The notes beneath the pieces were generated by a model. The model saw nothing but the letters and a program-made list of their open reading frames with translations. It was not told the DNA's origin and ran no database searches. A stretch of DNA of 64,000 nt. Source: Argentina anserina. Its lineage: Eukaryota > Streptophyta > Magnoliopsida > Rosales > Rosaceae. This document shows positions 10,439 through 22,527 of the stretch, piece after piece. A program made the position numbers and the translations under genes. Positions within the stretch are counted from its first letter, which is position 1. Each line of letters opens with the position of its first letter. The stretch covers positions 4,650,001 through 4,714,000 of the forward strand of contig NC_065876.1 in the NCBI RefSeq assembly GCF_933775445.1. The letters are read 5' to 3'.

Positions 10439-13400
10439 TAATAAAAAGTAACTTATAACTCTACTCTTTTAAAAAAATATATATAACCGAGTTTAGGTTC
10501 ATTTCTAGATTCTTCTAAATTTATGTTGACCAAGACTACAAAAATAATTTTAAAAAGTTATTCACACGAAACCACTCATTGGACCATGGTTTTCCATTAC
10601 CTAACTATAGGTTTAGTTTTGGGATGAAAAATTAGAGGAAAGTGTGGTCTTCCAGAAGTGTCATTTTCAAAATATAAGGTGAAGTTTAGGAAACCCAGAT
10701 GAAGTTATGGACGGTAAACAAAGGGTAATTGACACCACCATAGAAAAACGGAACAGAAAGTAGATGCGAGAAAGAAATCATTATTGGGAAACAGAACTAT
10801 CATAATAAGTAAAAACCACGGCTTCAGTGTGTCACAAAATTTTGCAATTAGAAACAAAAGGCACAGAAAATCACGAGTCATTGTCATATAATTTAGGACA
10901 ATCGCTTAACGAAACCCACCACTTAGGATTCTAATTCAAATAATTCTTTGCAGTCATTCTGTCATTTTGGGTGGCAGTTTATGCTTATACGTGCTATAGA
11001 TCTTGGACCTTGGATTATCTTTTGCGGAATGGAATGGATGCCGTCTCTGTATATATATAGTTAACGTGATTAATGTTTTTTTTTATGATCTTAATCACCA
11101 AATACAAATTTCAGATTTGGACACCAGCTCCATCATTGCAAACTATCCATGTCCTTCAGCAACAAGCTAGCTACTCGTTATATATATACTATTTGCTATT
11201 AATGTCAAATAATTTGTCTGAACTATTGGCAATTTTCTGGCTAATTTTCATCATCGTCAATGCAGATATGCATATTTCACATCCACGGTAAGTTTGAAGT
11301 TTATTCAAGACACCAAAATCTACTTGTACCGTCTAACAGATTTATAAAAGCATTTGCTTGTTGTTGGTTAATGAGATTTGACCCAAAAGTCGCAGTGAAC
11401 ATGAAATCATGGGCGATCCTTTCAACAATGTTTAAGCATCTCCGATACAATTAGAAAGAAAAAAAATTAGTATTAATTTTATTTAATTAGAGCTAACATT
11501 CTGTATTTTCTCACACACTCAATCCTCCTACCAACACCTACACATACACTTACTCACACTCAATCGCCTCCCATACCAACCTCTCTAATCCCACGGAGCA
11601 CTAATTTCTTTCTTTTCTTCGTCTTTTTCTCTCTTTGTGTCTTATTCTTTTTTCTTTATTTTTTCCTTAAAATTAAATCTCTAACCCTAAAAATTAAAGC
11701 ATAATTCTTAAATTAGAGTGATAGATCACATTTGAGATTGAGTTCACTCCACCATTCCACCAAAAAGTTATGCGTGACCTCTACTCCTCTAGAGAGCACG
11801 GGATGTCATAATTAAATTAGGGATTTTCTCATTTGGGATTTATGGCTTTCTGCGTTTGTTTTTCATTCACCCTCGGTTACATATGATTGGAGGTATTTTG
11901 ATGCAAATAATGTAAAATAATAAGTTTAAAAGTGTGAATCACATAGTATTTTGTGTACTTGAATCTCATCTTTTGTGTACATTATGAAAAAAAATATTTA
12001 CCTTCATCCAAATTTCAAATACTCCATAGTTTTATAATTCTAGATCAAACATCCCATAAACACCGGTTTAGAATCCGCCACTGCATGGAATTAATGCGTT
12101 TCAATCAGCCACCTTCATCAATCTCTCCGACAAACACTACGACAAGAGAGTCGAATCCTCCGTCCCACCGAAACTCAATTCAGAGAGCGCCGAACCCATT
12201 CTCGACTCGGCCAGTGCTATCACTGCTATGATTAATTAATGTTGCTCTGACCATATTCTACGTGTCTCTTCTCTTTCACTCTCTCACCTTTGATAATCAT
12301 CAATTATGGGTTATTTCTCTCCAAGTTCTTGGTCAATTTTTGATTAATTTCAGTAGGCAATTGTTCTGTACCCATGAGGCCTTGATCCAAATTCGTATCC
12401 CATTGCATCTCCTACTAAAGTCAGTGATTTTTTAATCTATTGGTTTGGTTAGTTAAAAATCCAGATTGTTCCGTCCATGGCTCCATGGGTAATTGTCAAA
12501 ATTCTAGTTCGACCTCATTGAGTTTGTTTTTTGCAATCCCATGAATATTTACTATGAGTTAATTACTGTTTTTAGTGTTTGACCAAATTTTGTTTTAATT
12601 TTCAGTTGATTAACAGTGTTAGTATTGGTGTTAGTGACAAAAAGAAACTAGATTGAAGAAAGGCTGAGATTGCACTATAATTATTTGTCCACTTGCACCT
12701 TGTGCTCTGAATAATTTTCCCCGTAAGGCTGTAAGTGCCAAAACTAGAAACTCCAGGTCAATCTCCCATTCATTTCTCATTTCCACCACTTTTCAACACT
12801 CCTACAAAAGGGCTACAACTTACCTATCCACTTTGGTTAAACTTTAAACTGTGGTTGAGAAGGAATTTGACTTTCACTTAGGGAATTGAATAGTGAATAT
12901 CCTTGAATAGTTGTAGCCAAAATACATCAAACATTGAAAACCGTTTAAAAATGCTCAATGACACTAATGCATGAGCTTGTCTTTGGTGCTCCGTTGAATG
13001 CTATGTAACTTAACAAAAAAAATTCTCGATGTACAATGAGGATCGCGGGATTTCGAGTTGCATACCGGAGCACCATAGAATATTCCATGATGTATACGAT
13101 ATCATCGGAATCACAAACTTAAACTCGTTCGAGTAGTAGTCCTCATCTGAGCCTTTGAAACCATGAAGTTAAACATGTTTAAGCAGCTAGTGATAATAGC
13201 AGAGTGATAATAAGTTATTAACACATAACTCTTAAAGTATTATCACGGTGACCGATCGGACTCCCATATAGAAGTTAAACTTGTTCGACAAGAGTAGCAG
13301 CCATATTACTAGTATTTACTGTTATGAGAATTATGACTTGGAGTAAAAGGCACAGGTGTTATATATACATGCCATAGTACTATTACTACTATATAATTTA

Positions 13401-13640
13401 TTGGTTCTTATACTCATATCTAAGACTAACACAGAAAATACAGAACATCACTCACAAAATTCTACAGCTTATCTCTGTAGGCAGAGCATTAGTTTCGTAA
13501 CAAGAAAAACTACTACACACTTACACAGTAACATCAGGGGACATGCAGTAGATTAGGACAGGGTAGTAGGGTAGCAAATCTAGCACCCAAATATTCAACA
13601 GTTTTCACCCTAGTTCCTACTCTACCATTAACATTGTTCA
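10439..13640. other. Intergenic DNA, no gene seen
   Basis: AT-rich DNA with short, unrelated reading frames. No splice-linked coding segments, tRNA or transposon ends could be supported. The right end (about 13,560-13,640) is probably the 3' untranslated region of the HIPP gene that follows on the minus strand. Confidence 0.5.
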
Positions 13641-13644
13641 TTTT

Positions 13645-15484
13645 TTACATAACAGAACACGCATTTGGGTTCTCATCACTGAAGATCTGTGGAGGATAGG
13701 CGTGCAGTTCCATGGCATACCTTGGGGGGTAGCAGTTGAACTCGTTCCTACTCATGAGCTCAACCACCTTGGTCTCTTCTGTAACTGCCCCGCCTTCTGG
13801 TGCAACAGAAGCTGCAGCCTCTTTGCCGTCACCTTTCTTTTCTTTGTTATCTTCTGCCGGTGCTGCCTCACCTCCATCGCCACCACTCTTCTTGTCCTTA
13901 TCACCTTCTTCACCACCTTTCTTCTCGTCTTTACTAACCTCTTTGGCCTTTTCTTTGTCAGCTTTCTTTTCCGGTTCTTGCTTCACTATCTCTGCGTGCT
14001 TGCCGGTTCTTTTGTGCACGTACTCTACTAGCTTGGTCGGATCAAACACACCCTTTACCGTCACCTGTGAGCTCTTTAGATCCGGTTCGGCTGATTCGAC
14101 TCCTACAAGAAAAGAAAAGAAAAGAAAGATTGGACCTGGAAGGCTTAAGGATCTTATATAAAGCTAGATAGGTGGAATTTGGTCATGAACGAATTGAATT
14201 GACATGAATTGGACCTGATTTAGTGAAATTAAAGGAATTTAATATTTTATTGAAGAGGAAGAATGTATTGACATTGAAAGATTGGTTCTTGGTTCTTTCG
14301 TGAGAGAATAAACTCTCTTTTATAATTAAGATCCAGGAAATAAAGGGGTTTTAATTTTGATTTTCTCTCTTTTGGGGGTTACAGATGGAATGCAGTCGCA
14401 CAACCAATAAAAGTGCAGGGCCGCTAATTGCCAACAGATATAATCAAAGTTTCAAAATTTTAATTTTGTGGAGGATAGAAAATGCATGAACAGAAAATGA
14501 CAAAAGGCATCAACAAATGACCTCGCTCGTTGTGTTTTTGGATTTTTTTCCTACGAAAAGAAAAAAGATGAGGACGTTTGCACACCTTTCATCCTCTGAA
14601 TGCGTTTCTTGATTTCTTGTGCACAAGCCTCGCAATGCATGTGAACCTTGAGCACCACAGTGATGACCTGAGGAGGCTGCGGCACAACACGAACAATTGA
14701 ATCCCAGAATCAATCAGTTAAAACCAAGAAGATATGAACAAGATTTTGAACTTGGTAAATAAGTAAAGACAAATATATTTACCGACCTCCTCTTTCTTCT
14801 CCTCTGGCTTGGGTTTCTCTTCCGGCTTCTTCTCCTCCTCAGCTGGTGGTTTTGGGATTGGGGAGAGAAGCTCAACTTGTCTGTGACTCTTCCTTTGAAC
14901 TCTCTCCAGAACCTTGATTGGATCAGCCTTCTCGCCCTTGACAACCACCTTGTGGCTCTTGCAATCAGTGCTCACATCTTCCACCCCTGAAAAGAAAAAA
15001 ACCAAAACACCATTTATTTTCCCACAGACGCATTGAAACACATACGAACATGGCAAATCTGAAAGAAATATGAGGAGAACAAGAAGTACAAACCTTCGAA
15101 GCCTTTGAGGCACCTCTTGACCTTTCTAGCACAACCTTCACAATGCATATAGACTCTGAGCACTATTTCCTGAGGTGGCGGAGGTGGTGGAGGAGCATCA
15201 CCCTCTTTAGCATCTTTGCCATCCTTACCCTCCTCAGATTTCTTCTCTTCCTTCTTCTCTTCGGCAGGTTTCTCTTCCTTCTTCTCCTCTGTTTTCTTTT
15301 TCTCTTCAGGCTTTTTCACCTCCTCAGGCTTCTTCTCCTCCATTTTCTTCTCCTCAGGCTTTTTCTCCTCCTGAACAAACACAAACCCAACTCCCCTAAT
15401 AAACAAAGATGTAAACTAATAACAAGCTTATAAGTTCTGAAGTGAGAAAACAAGTATTAGAAAAAACTGTAGGACCTCCCCCAT
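13645..15484 (-). CDS. HIPP7: Heavy metal-associated isoprenylated plant protein, HIPP7-like
   Basis: Five coding exons on the minus strand: 15476-15484, 15094-15370, 14787-14986, 14586-14676 and 13645-14102, total 1,035 nt, 344 residues. The first exon codes only for MGE. A Lys/Glu-rich N-terminus and a seven-Pro run lead to HMA domain 1 (about 71-135, MHCEGC) and, after another Lys/Glu linker, HMA domain 2 (about 166-230, MHCEAC). Both keep the CxxC metal-binding pair. The protein ends CSVM, a CaaX box for farnesylation. HIPPs bind soft metal ions and attach to membranes through the lipid. The paired HMA domains, charged linkers and the end NACSVM match the Arabidopsis HIPP7/ATFP3 group; the exact paralogue is inferred. 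Two donors are GAG|GTC rather than the usual GTA. Confidence 0.93.
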
Positions 15485-17857
15485 TGGTTTTAGGTCAGCT
15501 CTTGTAAAGTTTCAATTTTTAAGGCCCCTCCCTCCTTTCTTTTTTTGGTTAGATCCTCTCTCTCCTTTCTTGGGTGGCGGAGATCAGCCTTTCTTTCTCT
15601 TTAACTGCTCTGAAATGTGTGTAGGTAGCGAAGAGATAGAGCTGTGTTTATTTTGGGTGTAGAGAACTGGGGGCTTCGGTTTCTACCTCTGGCGCTAATA
15701 TGGAACTTGGCCACTCTCTCAGAGCAGGACCATCAGATCTTGAACTCACTCGGTTCTTCTAGAATGACGAGGCAATTTATATGGGCCCACGTGCAGCGGA
15801 GGCCAGTCGGCTTCGGAAGACGAATATGGTGACCGGAGGCCCTGTGGGGCATTTTTGGAATTTCCTTAATCTGTGCTGATCATGTGTTGTGTTGGACTTG
15901 GAATTGACCTACAGAGTACAGAGCTACTTACTATGTTTTACCTGGATGAATTCCCAAGTTTACAGCCCATTTTCAGTTTGTGTTCTTAAAACAACCAAAA
16001 CTACAGCTTGTTATTGTACATTCATGTGATTCACTATTTTGAACGTATGAATTTACAACTCACCAAATCATTGACTGCAAATTTCAAATTATCCTACTCA
16101 TCCTATTCAACTGATGAAAAGAGTATGAATTTAATACATGAAAACATGCTATTGAGTGGTTTTTGGTCCTATCCAAATACAAGTCGTGAATAGGTAAGTA
16201 CGTACATGTTGCTCGACATGTTAATTATCCGATGCGGCCATTAGAGAAAGTGAACAAAAACATATCAATGACATCAAGATACAGTATAACTTCATAAATC
16301 ACCTTGGTAGAGTTGTGAGTGCGGATATCAAATTGATCCCGATACCAAAATTGACGGGATGCGAGTGTATTAGGTATCAAACTAGCATTGTTAGTTTGAC
16401 ACCAAAGTTACGGCCGGATGGTTGGTGAATGTTTCTCATTTCTTTGATAAAATAAAAATTATGTATATATATATATATATTAATTTTATTAAATGATGTT
16501 GCGGCCTGTGGATAGTTTAAAAATAAAAACGTAGAAATGGTCGTACTAAATTTCAATTTTTAAATGAGTTTTCATTTTCTTGGTTTAAGCTACTTGGACT
16601 CAAACAGTTGGCTGTAAAACCACAGATTAAGAGTTGCATTATCCTTAACGGCTAGTATTAGAATTTTGGATGCATATGCAACCATGCTAATCAAGCTAGC
16701 TATGATTTTGTTAATTGAATTGGTCAGATTGAGATAAACTACAAAACGGCAACCTAATTTGAAAAGTAACTACAAAATTACAGCACGTACTGTGAAGATT
16801 CAACTTGCAGGTCGACCAGGTAGGCCACAAAATGGAAAAATGATTTGCACAACACATGAGCCCAGAAGCAAGAACACGTGAGTTACTGTCTTGGCCATGA
16901 ATGGAAGATGGTAGGGTGGTAAGTCAGAGCCTCTTAAATTTTGCTCTTGTATTTTTCACCTGTTGGGTTTCCTGAGGTTGGGATCGATGATTGTAAATGT
17001 GAAAACTTGCTGTAAAAAATGTATGTAAAGCGTGATAGCAGTTTCTGTAAAAGTGGATTGTATTAAATTGGTCTGATAGGTGAGGTCCTGCTGAGATATG
17101 CTATATTTATTGTCGATACAACAAATTCCAGACGTTTAGATTTGTTGAATCATAAATATCACAGAACCCGGGCAGATATTGCAGGAAACCTGTAAAGACA
17201 ATGCATATGAGCTTCAGGGTTTGTCATATCAATAATCATAAACCAAATGATCGGCAATACTAGGGTTAACATGTGCTTTCTGTGATTAACTAATTTTCAA
17301 TATATAAAGAATCAAGTTTGATATGATATGTACATCAGTACATTCCTCCTCTTACACTAAAGGACTTACCAAATGGGAACTTAATTAATGTTTCCAAGTG
17401 ACAACGTACGTCAAGTATTTGAATACTGCAAGAAGCCTAAAATTTAGTTTTATTTATGTTTTGCTTAAACAGAAAACGAATCTTCAGTAAAATATTCTAA
17501 AACCAATAAATCTATGTTCCCTGGAGTGAGAGAAATCCTAATGGTCGATCAGAAGAATCAGACGTACTGCTTAGTTTAGGCTAATAAGTTTTAAGTGAGC
17601 ATATGCAGCATGTAGTCTGTGGTGTTGAAATGTAAAATGTAAAATTGTAAATAAATATCAAAATAGTAGAATATCAGTCACCGGTTTTCGGATGGTATCA
17701 CTGTCAGTGGTCATGTAATGGCCGGTTCTATAACTTAAGAAGGAATATTCTGTGTCATTGATCGATGTATGCTTGTAGTTCTTAAGATTAGTTATCTGCA
17801 CGCTGCACAGTGTCGACGCTCCGTCGAATAGATAATTAGTACGTACCATTTACAGTG

Positions 17858-17904
<47 letters not shown>

Positions 17905-20900
17905 TCAATTTAATTATGTACAGTCCGTTGGGTATCAAATAATAATGGTGTCGTTGATACCCAAAAAATCACAAATATACTTTACCCATTACTCCAAGCA
18001 CAATAAGAAAATACATATACAAGCTACATCCAAAAAATAAAATATTACACGTTTATTTAAATCACGGATCCGGTCCCAAGCCACAATCACGCTCTTGAGG
18101 ATTATAAGTTTGGGTGTGGTGTAGAATGTAACAGGAGTATATGAAGCCTAGTTTATATTTTCGATTATTATCGATTTTGGACTTGCGACCAAAAAATTGA
18201 GGTTCAATAATCTTAATCTTTACATAAGATAACCGAAACCCACAAGATTGAACACAATACATGCTTTTTACCCCGCAACAAATCTCTTCTTCTATGCTAA
18301 ATACAAATATCAACCAACTCTTTTTTATTCTTATCTCTAGCTAGCTACAAGCTATTTCAAATCCAATAAGATATACATCAATTCCAATACCACTACTGTA
18401 GCTACGTGGTAACTCTTATCAAATCTCCCACACAATCTCATATTTCATGCACCACAAGTAGCATTAGGCACCACTTCTATTACTTGTAGTTATCATGTTG
18501 TTTTCAGTATAATTAGCTTTACCATTGTAATCCTCTATATTATCCAGCCATATACTTGTGTATTAGACTTACTTCCTCTAGCCTATAAATCAAGGCATAT
18601 AGCTGCAACGAATAAACAGCTTTCAGGCATCAACCAAACAACTTCCCAGCAACAAAACACAAAATTCCCCCAAGCAATACATTCAGATTCAACAAGCAAA
18701 CTTCAAGCAACAAACAAAGCCTTCTAACCGAAAACCATTTTCAAGTACTAGACAACCTTAAACTTAATCATGCACCTCAAATTCATTCTTTATACCTCCA
18801 TGCACCAGATTAAATCTTATTAAACCTTTCACAAGCAACAAACATCTCATCTCATGCAATTCATGTACTTCTAGCTCCCATTCCACATGCCTTCTTGCAA
18901 GCCCTTTCATGTATTTTGTTCATTATCAAAGCCATATAAAGCTCATGCCACTACATATTACAAGAACCAAGTCATTGCAACATGCTAACTTTACGGCGGG
19001 AAAATTTGGGGAAAACACTACATAAGTTTTGGACCCAATTCTTGAACCCATAATGGGTAAAAAGAGGAAATCATACCATTAAAGCAATTCTAAAAAGAGG
19101 AAATCATACCACAAAATGACCCCGACAGGTGAAATGTAGTTTCTACCCATAGGTGCCAGGTGGTGATAAACAAGGTTGTAGCAACACCAAAGATCTACTA
19201 AGTTTGCATGCGGGGCTTAATTTGCTTCAAATCATGCACTGAGGCGAAAAGATGATCGAGATTGATTTATCGCGTTAGCCGGTACGTTTGATCTATCGAC
19301 TTCGATATTTTTGTCAAGTTTCATCAGCATATATAGTAATTGAACATCACAGTCCAATTGTACATTTCTCATGTTTTTTTTCACTACGTACGTAACTGAT
19401 TGCTATATCGTATATTCACGTAACATGACCGGCTCATCTAACATTATATATCCTCGATCTATGATTGAGTGTAAGCTAAGACACCAGGCTACGATCGAAA
19501 TATATACGTGTGTGTGTGTCCCCTGCATCTACGAGCCTGTGACCCAGACATGTGGAGATATGATACTTTGAAACAAACGTACGAAACTAACGAAACTACG
19601 AAGGCGTGGTTATTGATGAGCCATATGGCAATAGTATATAGCATGCTAAGCTTGAGGCCTGAAAGTCGATGAAACATAGCCATCAATAATTATTGATGTG
19701 GAGTTTATGATCGATGAATTAATATGTAACTTTACCTACTCGATTGAATCATCTAATATATGAAAACATGACCATTCAAGCACCATTGACACATCAGCAA
19801 ACACCAACACTCTTGCAAGTAACAGATTGGTGCTTATAAATCGGGGAAATGGGGGAATAGAAAGAGATATATATCTTATTAGAATTGAAATACTCTGGAA
19901 AATGACTTAACTTACGAAAAAGATATCCATCTATAAAGTGAGCTGTAATTGGCGATTGATTAGTACATATTGATAAAATAATTACGTTACATTATGTAGG
20001 GGATTTTGGGGTTCAATAATGTGGACTCGGATTCCACAAAATGGCGGTGCGATGTGATTACGGACGGGAATTGAATTTGGAAGAGACATTTGGCTCAGAC
20101 TCATCAGATGAGTTGGTATCGATGTGTTTGCATTTTGTTGCAATAATGCCAGTTCGAAATGACTTTGATTTGAATTTGCACGCCTTAGTGCCTTCACAGT
20201 CACATTGTATGATTTCTATCCAGGCATAGTTCGCTACTTCTTGTTTTATTAAGCCCAAACATTGGAGGAAAATGGGTAATATTCCAAGAGAAAGGCCCTC
20301 TTTTTTATTGGTGATCTGACAAAACCATACCTTTTTGTCTTTAATTTATAATAATGAAAGCTTATAGAACTTTATGAAAACAGTCATTTTATAAGATAAC
20401 GTATGTATCACTGTTATTCTTAATTTCTTTGTGTATAGTTTGACGCTGATGATTAACTAGCTAGTTTTGCCATATGAATCAAATATGACATACATAAAAG
20501 GGTTTCGAAGTGATTCATTAATATGCTCTTGTAATTCTAATGCAAATTTATTTTCTTAAACTTCATAAACTCTAGACTCCAAACTACTTCAGTTCTTAGT
20601 TCTCAACTCGAATTAAGCCTCCTCGTTGATTCATGTACTAGAGGATTGAGATTTGAGGATAACATTTTGGTTTTTCTCTTGGGTCAGGAAATATAATTAG
20701 ACCTACCAAAATGATCTAATCCAATATTCCAATGTATAAAACCCTCAGTGACCCACAAACAACATGAAAGCGACGAGACTTCCCTCTACTGCTTACTGTG
20801 GAGAAAATTGGGCTCCGATGCTGGTCCATCTGGCCCACTTGTCCATCGGCCATCTCGCCTCATATACGTACCAGTAATTCGACGGAAAAATCAAATTGTT

Positions 20901-21332
20901 TATCTTAAGATTACCAATACATAATCACTGTTTTAGTTTCCTCCCACAAAAATTAAGTTATATAGGTTGAGAATGGATTATAATATGTTGGGTAGTGAAT
21001 AATACAGCTAGTATTGTAGTTCCCAAAGATAGTGAAGGCAACTGTGTCCGAGGAAAGCCTAACATTATGGTAGTAGGAGTTCGATATGCCATGATGCCTA
21101 GTGATGGAGCCAATGCTTTGAGGAGGGTCCCTTACGATGAAATGAACGACTTTGTAACATGGTTCTTCTTGCATACGCTGCACCAATCCTTTTTTTGATG
21201 ATCTATAGCTTTTGTTCAGTCCCATAAACACGTGCAAGGTACCCTCTTAGTACTCGAATCACTTGATTGATGAGAAGGCTAGCTAGCTAGCGATGGATTA
21301 GATGTGACCCATCACCTATGCAACCCATACCT
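15485..21332. other. Long intergenic stretch upstream of HIPP, no gene seen
   Basis: The first few hundred bases are the promoter and 5' leader region of the HIPP gene (pyrimidine-rich when read from the gene). The rest is AT-rich with no coding segment I can support. It holds a long (TA)n tract, a 20-bp motif repeated at about 19,058 and 19,093, and a TATA-like CTATAAAT at about 18,582 without a following gene. Short frames at 20,041-20,258 overlap on both strands and look accidental. Confidence 0.5.
17859..17901. repeat. (TA)n microsatellite
   Basis: About 21 uninterrupted TA units. Similar shorter tracts occur at 16,461-16,482 and 23,041-23,060. Confidence 0.95.
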
Positions 21333-21459
21333 AAAAATGTCGAGGAAAATTCACTAACGGTCCCTGAACTTATGTGGTAAGGACAGTTTAATCCCTGACC
21401 TTTAAAAAGAATCAAAGAGATCTCTGAACTCTTATTCTGATATCAATAAGGTACTTATG

Positions 21460-22240
21460 TTAAAACTTTTGGAATATTCCGTTAAAATATTCTTTTTCTG
21501 TTAATTTTGTCATTTTGTTATTTGTTAGTTGGGAATTTATTTCTTTGAGTTGATCTAATCGAAGATTAAACCTTTCGAGTTGTTCTACAACTTTGTTATT
21601 GCCTTTTTCTCTATATAGATAATCTAGAAATTCAATCAGGCTAGGTCTTAACGGATCAATATCTGCTACTCCAATCTCCTTTTGGAGATAAATATGTTCG
21701 TCGTATAGGATATTTAATATACTACAAACGTATTCTATGGAGTACTGGCTTTCTTGAATATGTTTTGAATGAAAGCACACTTGCCACTTATCAGTAGCTT
21801 TTTCAGTACAAAAAGACTGGTAATTTTTAGGTCTGACTTCTTTTTTATTGGATAAAATGAGCCAATTTTGTGGCATAAGCCTGATTTTCACTTGTTTCTG
21901 AGCGAAACAAGCTCTGATACCAACTAGGGCGAATCTAACCGATGCTCAAAATGTGAAGAGGTTTATGATCTTCTTCAAAAATTTCTTGAAGAACTTCGAT
22001 ATTTTCTTGAGATGCGTAGATTCTACGCTGTATTTTGTAGATAATATCCCAATAATTTTTCGTATTTTTTGGAAGGTTCTTTCTATTTCTTATTAGTTTT
22101 TTATATTTTTCTTTTTCTTGTTGCAGTTTTTTTAAAGACAGTTTAGCAAACGCTAAAAGCCTAAGTCTAGAAGCTATGATAATTGCTATGATGATAAAAT
22201 AACTGTTTACCTTTGAGTATAGAGGGTAGATTTAAAAATT
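21460..22240 (-). pseudogene. Captured retroelement or pararetrovirus-like fragment
   Basis: On the minus strand, an open stretch of about 95 codons without ATG (about 22,225 down to the TAG at 21935-21937) has a short hydrophobic segment and then a highly charged Lys/Glu/Gln tail that could form a coiled coil. Next comes the primer-binding motif, then a second frame of 143 codons from 21891, with FEVRP-like text (KKEVRPKNYQSF) and a Glu/Leu-rich C-terminus; this frame runs into the terminal repeat at 21520. The order end-of-ORF, PBS, start-of-ORF is what a circular pararetrovirus genome would give; an LTR retrotransposon would have an LTR ending in CA next to the PBS, and none is visible. 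I do not recognise the protein family with confidence. No replication enzyme is present. Confidence 0.5.
21911..21922 (-). other. tRNA-Met-type primer-binding motif
   Basis: Minus strand reads TGGTATCAGAGC, complementary to the 3' end of initiator tRNA-Met. Most plant LTR retrotransposons and caulimovirus-type elements prime reverse transcription with it. It sits between the two coding remnants of the insert. Confidence 0.8.
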
Positions 22241-22527
22241 AGTAAACTTCTTAGAAAAATAAATTTTAAGAATTAGGTCCACCATGCTCTTTCAAAATTT
22301 TAACAAAATGACAAAATTAACAGAAAAAGAATATTTTAACGGAATATTCTAAAAGTTTTAACAGAAGTACCTTATTGATATCAGAATAAGAGTTCAGGGA
22401 TCCCTTTGATCTTTTTTAAAGGTCAGAGATCAAACTGTCCTTACCACATGAGTTCAGGGACTGTTGGTGAACTTTCCTCAAAAATGTCTAGATGTCTATG
22501 TTCTTAAGTCCTCCCTTACAAGATTTG

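Larger units (their letters stand above)
21342..22479. mobile_element. Mutator-like element carrying a retroelement-like insert
   Basis: Inverted terminal repeats of about 179 bp (21342-21520 and 22301-22479) begin GAGGAAAATTCACTAAC and GAGGAAAGTTCACCAAC. A perfect 9-bp direct repeat AAAAATGTC flanks it (21333-21341 and 22480-22488), as expected for Mutator-like transposition. There is no transposase. The 780-bp interior is foreign to the repeats: it holds two coding remnants and a tRNA-Met primer-binding motif, all on the minus strand. The termini resemble those of the elements at 9361 and 22528. Confidence 0.87.

Noticed and set aside
13702..14161. Long plus-strand frames over the last HIPP exon
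   Set aside because: They are mirror images of Lys/Glu-rich codons (giving Leu/Phe/Ser-rich text) of the real minus-strand exon.
20041..20258. Overlapping 60-70-codon frames on both strands
   Set aside because: Open in both directions without splice partners or known motifs; most likely chance.
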